From assembly GCA_002385805.1 (NCBI GenBank), contig DGEF01000059.1, positions 1 through 6,477 of the forward strand: DNA of 6,477 bases, given 5' to 3'. The DNA comes from Peptococcaceae bacterium UBA3933. GTDB taxonomy: Bacteria; Bacillota; Peptococcia; Peptococcales; BICA1-8. Position 1 is the stretch's first letter, and every line of letters starts with the position of its first letter. This document shows positions 1 to 5,541 of this stretch, piece after piece. The notes beneath the pieces are model-generated. The model did no database searches, had not been told where the DNA came from, and saw only the letters and a list, made by a program, of their open reading frames with translations. Made by a program: the position numbers and the translations under genes.

Positions 1-927
1 TAATAACTCTCTGATACTCATGGAGCTTTCAAAAGCAAAAATGTCCGTTTTTTCAATAATTCTATCGGTTATTCTTTGCCCATATTTAGTTTGTAATTCT
101 TTAATACTTAAATTACTGTTAATTATCCAAGGCTTATTTAGATTATTTCTATCTTCTATTAACATCCGCAGTTGATTTTCCGCAAAAGGTGTTAAAGATT
201 CCGTCCCTAAATCATCAATAATAAGTAAATCTACATCTACTAAAAATTCCAGTTGAGAAGTTTCACTAGGGCCATTTTCTTCCCTCTGGTATTTGTATTC
301 GCGAATAATATCCAGTAAATCATCAATCCGCTTGTAGATTACCGTTACTCCCTGTTTCATTACCTCATTAGCAATGGCTACAGACATATGAGTTTTTCCC
401 CGACCTACTTCACCAGTAAAAAATAGATTATTTTGAGGTTCTTTTTTGATTAGTTTGGCGGCAAATTCTTTACACCTTTCAACTTTTTTTTCCATGCCTG
501 CCGGATCAAGATAATAATTAACATTAAAATTAGCAAAAGTTTTTTCCCGCATATTTCCTATGAGACCGCTTTGACTAAAAATCCGGTCATAACGCTCCTG
601 TTTAAAACATTCACAAAGAACACCGGGTTCTATGTAACCCCTATCTTTACATTGGGGGCAATCCCAATCAGGTTCATAAATATCCAAAGGTAAATTATTA
701 GCTTTTAAAATATATTCTTTTTCCTTTAGTAAATTTAGAACTTTTTTGTCTATACTCTTAGCTTTTTCCGTGTTTCTTTCAATGAGCCCCACTCTTATCC
801 GCTCTATGCTTAAACGGCTGACTTCCTGGGCAATTTCCTCCAGCCGGGGAAACCTTTTATGAAGTAGAGCAATTTTTTTTTCACACTCAGCAATTTTATT
901 TTGAATCAAAATATCACGGGCTAACAT
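1..927 (-). CDS. dnaI: DnaI/DnaC-type AAA+ helicase loader (C-terminus cut by window edge)
   Basis: This gene encodes a primosomal ATPase that, by family knowledge, loads the hexameric replicative helicase onto DNA in the cytoplasm. I read one open frame of 309 codons from ATG at 927 to the left edge with no stop, so a short C-terminal piece is missing. The N-terminal part (about residues 1-75) is helical and charged. A zinc-finger-like cysteine cluster follows (C90, C93, C105, C107), as in DnaI helicase-binding domains. The AAA+ domain shows Walker A GEVGRGKT (172-179), Walker B LLIIDD (234-239), a sensor-1-like INSN (269-272) and an arginine-finger region QRITDR (284-289). An Arg replaces the more usual Thr in the P-loop (GRGKT). 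A strong Shine-Dalgarno (AGGGGGAG, 5 nt spacing) fixes the start. It lies 16 nt after the DnaD-domain gene and is probably co-transcribed with it. The name dnaI follows the B. subtilis loader; databases may use dnaC or 'ATP-binding protein'. Confidence 0.93.
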   Translation of the reverse strand, partial: MLARDILIQNKIAECEKKIALLHKRFPRLEEIAQEVSRLSIERIRVGLIERNTEKAKSIDKKVLNLLKEKEYILKANNLPLDIYEPDWDCPQCKDRGYIEPGVLCECFKQERYDRIFSQSGLIGNMREKTFANFNVNYYLDPAGMEKKVERCKEFAAKLIKKEPQNNLFFTGEVGRGKTHMSVAIANEVMKQGVTVIYKRIDDLLDIIREYKYQREENGPSETSQLEFLVDVDLLIIDDLGTESLTPFAENQLRMLIEDRNNLNKPWIINSNLSIKELQTKYGQRITDRIIEKTDIFAFESSMSIRELL

Positions 928-943
928 ATATTCTCCCCCTCAT

Positions 944-1876
944 TTATTCCACCAAGTCATCTAAATCCCGAATTTTTCCGTAAACAGCTTGACCAATTCT
1001 AGTGGTATTAGGAGTTTTCTTTTCTTTTTCTCTTTCCTTCTCTTTTTCCTTTTCTCTTTCCAGTTTATGTAGCTTGAGTTTTTCGGGAGTATCTATCCCT
1101 TGTTTATGCCAGTTTTCTAAAACCGTATCGATATATTTAAAAGAAGGATCTGTGGCGTAAATAGTTTCCTCCACCGCCAGTAAAACCATTTCGTGAGTAA
1201 ATTTCCATTCATTAACCCATTTCAGGTAACATTCTTTTTCCACTTCTGTTGGATAATTTTTTTGTCCTAACCTCCGTTTAACTTCTACTACTTTATAAGT
1301 TGTATAATTTAAGTTCTCAATGAATTTCCCAAAACTGTCCAGATTATCAACTTTGGCCCCAAAAGCCATTTGGGCAAAAAAAGAAAAAGCATATTGCCTT
1401 CGATAATTAGTTTGATAAAACATATACATTTCTTGTACTAAATTTAACGGCCAGTCATAACGCTGGGCAACCTTCTGAATTTCTATTTTTTCTTTAACTG
1501 ATAAAAACCGTCCTAATTTTTTTTCTAAATTTTTTACCAAATCCGAATAGCTAAACTCTTCTTCGCTAGCGGCCGCTGTTTCTACATAAACCGGATCATC
1601 ACCCAGCTTTTCCGCGATAAGATTAAACATGGGGGAAAAATCTACTCTTTCCATATCAGGAAACCAGTTTATTAAACCTTTTTTCTCTAAGGTTTTTGCT
1701 GCATCCCGAGCATAACTGTCTGTTTTTTTTACTTGATCAACACCGCAATAGAGAAGATAAACGATTTTCCCCAAGTCGTCAAAAGAAAGACCTAAAGGCT
1801 CCATCAGGCCTAACAGATTCTTGGGAATCCCCACAAACCCGCTTTCCATAAACCATGCTGTCATATTCTGCTTCAT
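944..1876 (-). CDS. dnaD: DnaD-domain replication initiation protein
   Basis: A 310-residue primosomal protein of the DnaD/DnaB (Firmicutes) superfamily, which remodels origin DNA and helps recruit the helicase and its loader. Residues 1-95 look like the N-terminal winged-helix part. An acidic linker follows (about 96-108). Two DnaD-like helical repeats come next, at about 106-175 and 200-262. The second ends in YIDTVLENW (248-256), which fits the family's YxxxIxxxW signature. Residues 273-287 are a pure Glu/Lys/Arg run, followed by a short tail. The ATG at 1876 is preceded by AAGGAGGA with good spacing, and an in-frame stop lies just upstream of the ribosome site, so the start is secure. The helicase loader gene follows after 16 nt, the usual partner arrangement. 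Whether it is closer to DnaD or DnaB of Bacillus cannot be settled by eye, because both share these domains. Confidence 0.9.
   Translation of the reverse strand: MKQNMTAWFMESGFVGIPKNLLGLMEPLGLSFDDLGKIVYLLYCGVDQVKKTDSYARDAAKTLEKKGLINWFPDMERVDFSPMFNLIAEKLGDDPVYVETAAASEEEFSYSDLVKNLEKKLGRFLSVKEKIEIQKVAQRYDWPLNLVQEMYMFYQTNYRRQYAFSFFAQMAFGAKVDNLDSFGKFIENLNYTTYKVVEVKRRLGQKNYPTEVEKECYLKWVNEWKFTHEMVLLAVEETIYATDPSFKYIDTVLENWHKQGIDTPEKLKLHKLEREKEKEKEREKEKKTPNTTRIGQAVYGKIRDLDDLVE
1015..1061 (-). repeat. Polypurine (coding strand) low-complexity tract
   Basis: All 47 bases of the plus strand are pyrimidines, so the coding strand and mRNA are pure purine. Most of it encodes the Glu/Lys/Arg run at residues 273-287 of the DnaD-domain protein. 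It is a simple-sequence stretch that could vary in length between strains. Confidence 0.8.
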
Positions 1877-1943
1877 AAATATCCTCCTTAAGATGAGGTG
1901 ACCTAATCAATGAAATATAGCGGCTAGTTTTTGGTGGTTGGTA

Positions 1944-1962
1944 ATACGACCTTTGGCCGTAT
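1944..1962 (-). other. Hairpin with 8-bp stem and 3-nt loop
   Basis: On the minus strand the sequence reads ATACGGCC-AAA-GGTCGTAT. All eight positions pair in RNA if one G-U wobble is allowed. On the plus strand the same position is an A-C mismatch, so the structure is better formed in the minus-strand transcript. No run of T follows, so it does not look like an intrinsic terminator. Confidence 0.6.
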
Positions 1963-1995
1963 GATTAAGGTTGAGGTTAAGGTTAAGAAGGAACC

Positions 1996-2011
1996 TTCGC
2001 CGTCAGGCGAA
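1996..2011. other. Perfect 6-bp hairpin with 4-nt loop
   Basis: The plus strand reads TTCGCC-GTCA-GGCGAA, a perfect inverted repeat that folds equally well on either strand. No T-tract flanks it in the direction of the genes, so a terminator role is not supported. It is one block of the repeat-rich spacer. Confidence 0.6.
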
Positions 2012-2045
2012 TTATTAGTGTTCATCCGTATTAATCCGTGGTTTC

Positions 2046-2855
2046 CTATTTCACTTCTAATGATTTTACTGTCACATCCACCTTTAGCACATTAAGTCCG
2101 GTTAAGTTTTCGATTATTCCCACTACAGCTTCCTGGTAAAGTTGGGCTAATTTTCTCATATCAACACCATAAGCTACATTCAAATCCGTATTAATATTAA
2201 CCCCTTCTTCTCCCATGAACACATTGACTTTTAATACCCGGTTAATTCCTTTTATATCTGAAGCTGCTGCCTTGGTTAATTGCTCAATTACATTTTCCGA
2301 AATAGTAAGCTTGCCTAGCATATTAAAGCGGGGCCGAACAATAGATTTTTCTCCCACCTTGTTTTTACCTTTCTTTTTAAAGAAAAACTGCAGTGGGTCA
2401 ATTAAGTAATTAGGAAAATCTTTTTTTATCTCAATCGTTGGTAAGGGAATTACATGCTTACCAAACTCTTTCCGCATTTTTTTAGCTTTGCGTATCTCTA
2501 TTTCCGAGCAAATATCTTCTATATATATTAAATGTTTAGGCTCAGGCAAATCTAAAGCAGAGGTGATTTTCTTCACCATTTTATGGGATGTGCCCAAAAT
2601 TAATATTTTTTCGGGTTTAATTCTTGCGATTTGATCTTTTACTTCTTGAGCGTGTTCCGGGTCAAGAAATATAGCCCTTTTTACCGCTTGGAGAGCAGTT
2701 AACTCCCTTTTTGCTGAAACACCGGCCAGTTTTTTACCATTACGAATCAACAGTCCATCATCGATTATTGTATCTATACCTTTTTCCTCGGCTACAAAAA
2801 TAGCATTATGACTTTTGCCCGTTCCACTGGCACCGATTAAGGCATATATTTCCAA
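2046..2855 (-). CDS. P-loop NTPase domain fused to Asp23/Gls24 domain protein
   Basis: A 269-residue protein of unknown function with two recognisable parts. Residues 1-160 form a P-loop domain: Walker A GASGTGKS at 8-15, a hydrophobic strand ending in DD (30-33), a second strand ILILGTSHKM (84-93), and IYIEDI (110-115) as the best Walker-B-like stretch. A basic, proline-containing block follows (KHVIPLPTIEIKK, 133-145). Residues about 170-269 match the Asp23/Gls24 (DUF322) fold, with GKLTISENVIEQLTKAAASDIKGI near its start and a closing TGLNVLKVDVTVKSLEV. Asp23 proteins are linked to the cell envelope or to partners in other Firmicutes, but the role of this fusion is not known to me. No signal peptide or membrane segment is visible. 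The start is TTG at 2855, supported by AAGGGGGTG 6 nt upstream; no in-frame ATG lies near. It has its own promoter and is divergent from the aminopeptidase gene. Confidence 0.88.
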   Translation of the reverse strand: MEIYALIGASGTGKSHNAIFVAEEKGIDTIIDDGLLIRNGKKLAGVSAKRELTALQAVKRAIFLDPEHAQEVKDQIARIKPEKILILGTSHKMVKKITSALDLPEPKHLIYIEDICSEIEIRKAKKMRKEFGKHVIPLPTIEIKKDFPNYLIDPLQFFFKKKGKNKVGEKSIVRPRFNMLGKLTISENVIEQLTKAAASDIKGINRVLKVNVFMGEEGVNINTDLNVAYGVDMRKLAQLYQEAVVGIIENLTGLNVLKVDVTVKSLEVK

Positions 2856-2861
2856 CCGTTA

Positions 2862-2870
2862 CACCCCCTT
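2862..2870 (-). promoter_or_regulatory. Ribosome binding site fixing a TTG start
   Basis: The minus strand reads AAGGGGGTG, then six bases, then TTG at 2855-2853. The strong site and the lack of a nearby in-frame ATG or GTG decide the TTG start of the P-loop/Asp23 gene. An ATG a few bases downstream is out of frame. Confidence 0.75.
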
Positions 2871-2895
2871 TTAAATTAAGATAATTAATACTTTT

Positions 2896-2924
2896 AGTAT
2901 ACTTTACAGTAAATATTATTTCAA
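2896..2924 (-). promoter_or_regulatory. SigA-type promoter of the P-loop/Asp23 gene
   Basis: On the minus strand, TTGAAA (2924-2919, 5 of 6 to consensus) is separated by exactly 17 bases from TATACT (2901-2896, 5 of 6). Transcription would begin near 2889, giving a leader of about 33 nt ahead of the TTG start. This is the best housekeeping promoter in the window. Confidence 0.8.
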
Positions 2925-2950
2925 TAAAGAGGGAAACTAGAGGGATAAAA

Positions 2951-2970
2951 ATACCTTTTTAAGGTATAAT
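2951..2970 (+). promoter_or_regulatory. Candidate -10 with overlapping palindrome upstream of the M42 gene
   Basis: A perfect TATAAT lies at 2965-2970, about 44 bp before the ATG of the aminopeptidase gene. No good -35 is seen; 17 bp upstream there is only GGGATA. The -10 overlaps a perfect inverted repeat, ATACCTT-TTT-AAGGTAT (2951-2967). A weak -35 with a palindrome across the core promoter would fit an operator for a regulator, but that is inference. The palindrome could also be a chance AT-rich hairpin. Confidence 0.45.
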
Positions 2971-3013
2971 TGATTTATTAGAGACATGATTATAGATAAA
3001 GGAGGTATTTGAG

Positions 3014-4087
3014 ATGGATGAAAGGATGAAATTAATTAAAGAATTAACTGATTTACACGGTGTCTCTGGATTTGAAGAACCGGTGAGATTCTATATTCAG
3101 GAAAGACTAAAGGATTTAACCGAAATCACTACAGACAACCTGGGAAGTATTATCTGTAAAAAGCAGGGAAGCAGCGAACAGCCAAAGATAATGATTTCCG
3201 GACATATGGATGAAATCGGTTTTTTAGTAAGTTCAATTACCAAGGAAGGTTATCTGAAATTTATCCCCATCGGCGGCTGGTGGGACCAAGTTTTACTATC
3301 TCAAAGGGTAATTATCAAGACCAGTAAAGGAGATATTCCCGGCGTAATAGGTTCTACTCCTCCTCACTTGTTAGATGCTAAAGAGAGAGAGAAAATTGTA
3401 GATAAGAAAACCATGTTTATAGACGTAGGCGCAGAAAGTAATGAAGAGGCCATGGAAAAATTCGGTATTCGGCCTGGGGATGTAATTGTCCCTGATAGTC
3501 CTTTTACCCTTATGAAAAACGACAAGTATGTAATGGCTAAAGCACTGGATAACAGGCTGGGTGTAGCTTTATTTATCGAAACCATTGAAGAATTGGCGAA
3601 AATCCAACACCCCAATACCGTCTATGGAGTAGGAACCGTTCAGGAAGAAGTAGGATTAAGAGGTGCCCAAACTGCACCGGATGTTGTTAAACCGGACATT
3701 AACTTTACTGTTGATGTAGGTATTTCCGGTGACACTCCCGGTTTAGAAAAACACTATATTGATGTTAAATTGGGTAAAGGTCCTATTCTCCTTTTAGCTG
3801 ATTCGTCTATGTTACCCCACCGTAGTCTCCGTGACTTTGTCATGGATACTGCCAGTACATTAAATATACCTATTCAGTATTCCACCATGATGGGCGGCGG
3901 GACCGATGCCGGTGCCATTCATAAATACGGTAGTGGAGTTCCTTCAGTATCCTTTGGTATTCCCACGCGTTATATCCACAGCCATGCAGGCATTTTCCAC
4001 CGGGATGACTACGAAAACCTGCTCCGCTTATTAGTGGAAATGATCAAAAAACTGGACGAAAGCACAGTAGATCTAATCAAGAAATAA
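3014..4087 (+). CDS. M42 family metallo-aminopeptidase
   Basis: A 357-residue cytoplasmic peptidase of the M42 (glutamyl aminopeptidase / FrvX / YsdC) family. These enzymes trim N-terminal residues from peptides using two metal ions and usually assemble into dodecameric shells. Ligands expected from the family are all visible: H64 in SGHMDEIGF, D179 in ALDNR, the general base E211 and ligand E212 in QEEVG, D234 in TVDVG, and H322 in RYIHSH. D66 also fits the active site. The GGGTDAG segment (294-300) is typical. Length is normal for the family and there is no signal peptide. The ATG is preceded by AAAGGAGGT with 7 nt spacing, so the start is secure. The gene stands alone: it is divergent from the P-loop/Asp23 gene and converges with the HD-GYP gene, the stop codons being 14 bp apart. 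Family members have been annotated as endoglucanases; the aminopeptidase assignment is better supported. Exact residue preference cannot be read from sequence. Confidence 0.95.
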   Translation: MDERMKLIKELTDLHGVSGFEEPVRFYIQERLKDLTEITTDNLGSIICKKQGSSEQPKIMISGHMDEIGFLVSSITKEGYLKFIPIGGWWDQVLLSQRVIIKTSKGDIPGVIGSTPPHLLDAKEREKIVDKKTMFIDVGAESNEEAMEKFGIRPGDVIVPDSPFTLMKNDKYVMAKALDNRLGVALFIETIEELAKIQHPNTVYGVGTVQEEVGLRGAQTAPDVVKPDINFTVDVGISGDTPGLEKHYIDVKLGKGPILLLADSSMLPHRSLRDFVMDTASTLNIPIQYSTMMGGGTDAGAIHKYGSGVPSVSFGIPTRYIHSHAGIFHRDDYENLLRLLVEMIKKLDESTVDLIKK

Positions 4088-4101
4088 GCAGTTCAAATTG
4101 A

Positions 4102-5370
4102 TTATTTAGCCACCAACCGATAATTAAACTGACCATAATCTTCTTTTGCAATTCTTTGGGCAGCAATACGGCTATTGTTTAGTTCCGAAAAATTATCTTT
4201 CACCAAAGCAACCAATTGAGAATCTAACTCATTGTTTCTCGCCATCTGCTCCAGTACATCTATAGCCATCTTGCTGTCCATCCCCCGGCGATATGGCCGG
4301 TCTTCGGTAATAGCCGTAAAAACATCAGCTACAGCCATGATTCTTGAACCCAAGGAAAGCTCCTCCTCATTTAAATGAAAAGGATAACCTGTACCACTAA
4401 GCTTTTCATGGTGCAAAGATGCCCATTCATTAACAGTGGCTAATTCCGGGAAGGATTTCAAAGCTTCATATGTATAATAACTGTGACAACGAATCCAATT
4501 AAATTCCTCTTTAGTAAGCTTTCCTGGTTTATTAATAATTTCCACAGGAATTGCCAGTTTGCCTAAATCATGTAGATACCCGGCAATTCCCATTAATCTA
4601 CATTCTTCCCGGGAAAAGCCCGCCAGAGAAGCCAGTTCCTGGGCAGTTGCAGCAACACCGCTGGAATGATTAGCCGTAAAAGGACTCCTAAAGTCAATAA
4701 TTTTTGCATAAAATTTAGTTAAATTAAGTAAATTCGCATCATCCAGACTGATTTTATCCGCTTCTTTCTCCTCAATAAACAATTCCGGAATTGTATCAGA
4801 AATAGCCTCCAGCCAAAAATACTCTTTGTGAGCTAAACTTTTAAAAACTTCTACAAGTTCCGGCATGAACATTGTTCCTGAACGTTCAGTTATTTTTTTG
4901 TATACATCATCAACTTGATTTAAAATCCCCCGGTCTTTTTTAATCAAAACAGCTATCCGGTCCGCTAAGTGAAGAAGGTGACTTTCCATAGGAACTTCCT
5001 GGCCGTTATGCTCTCTACCTTTTCCTCCCCTCCAATAAACATGATGGAAACGTACTATTTCAGCTACAGACTTAAAAGGAGTATATTCACTTATTAAATA
5101 GTATCCTGTTTTCATGTGGTCTTCTAAATTTTTCCCCTCAAAATCCAAAGCTGTTAATCTTTGCTCTAGAGTAAGTGCACCTATATCGTGTAGAATAGCA
5201 GCTAAAATTATTTCTTTTTGCTTCGACCAGGGTAAGCCTTTCTCTTTAGCCAGGTTATAAGCAATTATGGCTACCTGTTTATGGTGATTGACTAAAACAG
5301 GAGAAATTAAGTCTATAGTATTACTTATAATACCAACCAAAGAAAATAAGGATATTTTCCTATTTTCCAA
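4102..5370 (-). CDS. Tandem HD / HD-GYP protein, predicted cyclic-di-GMP phosphodiesterase
   Basis: A soluble protein of 422 residues with two HD-type metal phosphohydrolase domains. Numbering here counts from an upstream GTG at 5379. The N-terminal domain (about 30-145) keeps H33, H64-D65 (HDIG), H88, H112-H113 and D140, but the GYP loop is replaced by WRGGKG, so its activity is uncertain. The C-terminal domain (about 225-395) is a proper HD-GYP: H238, HDLGK (270-274), H299, HHEKLSGTGYP (323-333) and D352. Such domains hydrolyse cyclic-di-GMP; Ser replaces the usual Asp in HHExxDGxGYP. No receiver, PAS or membrane segment is present, so how it senses signals is unclear. I chose TTG at 5370 because AAAGGAG lies 8 nt upstream of it, whereas it overlaps the GTG at 5379. 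The upstream region carries a SigH-type promoter and a Spo0A box, suggesting expression at sporulation onset. Confidence 0.9.
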   Translation of the reverse strand: MENRKISLFSLVGIISNTIDLISPVLVNHHKQVAIIAYNLAKEKGLPWSKQKEIILAAILHDIGALTLEQRLTALDFEGKNLEDHMKTGYYLISEYTPFKSVAEIVRFHHVYWRGGKGREHNGQEVPMESHLLHLADRIAVLIKKDRGILNQVDDVYKKITERSGTMFMPELVEVFKSLAHKEYFWLEAISDTIPELFIEEKEADKISLDDANLLNLTKFYAKIIDFRSPFTANHSSGVAATAQELASLAGFSREECRLMGIAGYLHDLGKLAIPVEIINKPGKLTKEEFNWIRCHSYYTYEALKSFPELATVNEWASLHHEKLSGTGYPFHLNEEELSLGSRIMAVADVFTAITEDRPYRRGMDSKMAIDVLEQMARNNELDSQLVALVKDNFSELNNSRIAAQRIAKEDYGQFNYRLVAK

Positions 5371-5378
5371 TCCTTCCA

Positions 5379-5385
5379 CTCCTTT
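5379..5385 (-). promoter_or_regulatory. Ribosome binding site deciding the HD-GYP start
   Basis: The minus strand reads AAAGGAG followed by eight bases (TGGAAGGA) and then TTG at 5370-5368. The last G of the site is also the first base of the alternative GTG codon at 5379, so a ribosome could not be placed properly for GTG. This favours the TTG start, which shortens the protein by three residues. Confidence 0.65.
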
Positions 5386-5447
5386 TTAAAACCTTTTAAA
5401 TATTCGTTTAATAAAAAATGAAACCGTTAAATTGCTTTGCAAATTTA

Positions 5448-5476
5448 TTATTCCCCGTAAAAATTTCTTTTCCTTC
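5448..5476 (-). promoter_or_regulatory. SigH-type promoter of the HD-GYP gene
   Basis: On the minus strand, GAAGGAAAA (5476-5468) fits the B. subtilis SigH -35 consensus RNAGGAWWW at every position. After an 11-base spacer, GGGGAATAA (5456-5448) fits the -10 consensus RNNGAATWW at every position. Transcription would start near 5441, giving an AT-rich leader of roughly 70 nt. SigH is the transition-phase sigma factor that turns on early sporulation genes. I saw no SigA promoter of similar quality in this spacer. The call rests on the Bacillus consensus, recalled rather than computed. Confidence 0.65.
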
Positions 5477-5491
5477 CATGAAATTCCTGGA

Positions 5492-5504
5492 TTTTTCGAC
5501 ACAA
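5492..5504 (-). promoter_or_regulatory. Spo0A box upstream of the HD-GYP promoter
   Basis: The minus strand reads TTGTGTCGAAAAA, which matches 12 of 13 bases of the Spo0A box TTTTGTCGAAAAA and contains the intact core TGTCGAA. It sits about 15 bp upstream of the predicted SigH -35, centred near -57 relative to the predicted start, a position compatible with activation. Its left part overlaps the right arm of the neighbouring terminator-like hairpin. Confidence 0.6.
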
Positions 5505-5528
5505 AAGGCCACAAAAGGCCTTTTGTGT
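5499..5528. terminator. Bidirectional-looking intrinsic terminator after the GH18 gene
   Basis: A perfect 12-bp inverted repeat (5499-5510 with 5517-5528) has a 6-base loop. Each strand has the form A-tract, GGCC, loop, GGCC, T-rich tract (TTTTGTGT), as in A/T-tract terminators. It begins 13 bp past the GH18 stop codon, so it probably ends that transcript. No further T run follows, so strength is uncertain. The segment also contains a direct repeat of ACAAAAGGCC (5501-5510 and 5511-5520), so two alternative stems are possible. Confidence 0.6.
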
Positions 5529-5541
5529 TAAAATATAAATC

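Larger units (their letters stand above)
1891..2045. repeat. Non-coding spacer made of hairpins and short tandem repeats, probable dispersed repeat element
   Basis: I see no gene here. From left to right it contains a G/T-rich stretch (about 1930-1943), a hairpin at 1944-1962, a hexamer array of TTAAGG/TTGAGG type (about 1965-1988), a perfect hairpin at 1996-2011 and a degenerate period-10 repeat (about 2012-2039). On the minus strand that last repeat reads ACGGATTAAT then ACGGATGAAC then ACTAATAATT. From memory, phrases like CACGGATTAACACGGATGAA recur between genes in several bacterial genomes, which suggests a dispersed repeat, but I cannot run a search here. The region separates the P-loop/Asp23 gene from the DnaD-domain gene. 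No convincing terminator U-tract is present. The only promoter hint for dnaD is TATATT (1914-1919, minus) with a poor -35. Confidence 0.6.

Noticed and set aside
1565..1576. Overlapping NheI and NotI sites resembling a cloning linker
   Set aside because: The bases GCTAGCGGCCGC are in frame in the DnaD-domain gene, encoding part of a natural acidic/alanine linker, and the reading frame and domain order continue normally on both sides. Coincidence is more likely than vector sequence.
1944..2011. Terminator after the P-loop/Asp23 gene
   Set aside because: Both hairpins lack a T-tract on their 3' side in the direction of transcription, so I list them only as structures.
1965..2039. CRISPR array or telomere-like array
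   Set aside because: The repeats are 6 and 10 bases long, degenerate and only two to four copies, with no spacers of constant size.
2215..2409. Plus-strand open frame of 64 codons
   Set aside because: It lies entirely inside the well-supported P-loop/Asp23 gene on the other strand and its translation has no recognisable motif; I saw no ribosome site worth trusting.
2970..2998. A second promoter (TTGATT with TAGATA) for the M42 gene
   Set aside because: Transcription would begin at or inside the ribosome binding site, leaving no usable leader.
3364..3615. Minus-strand open frame of 83 codons
   Set aside because: It is antisense to the conserved middle of the M42 aminopeptidase gene, and its serine-rich translation looks like a reverse-strand shadow.
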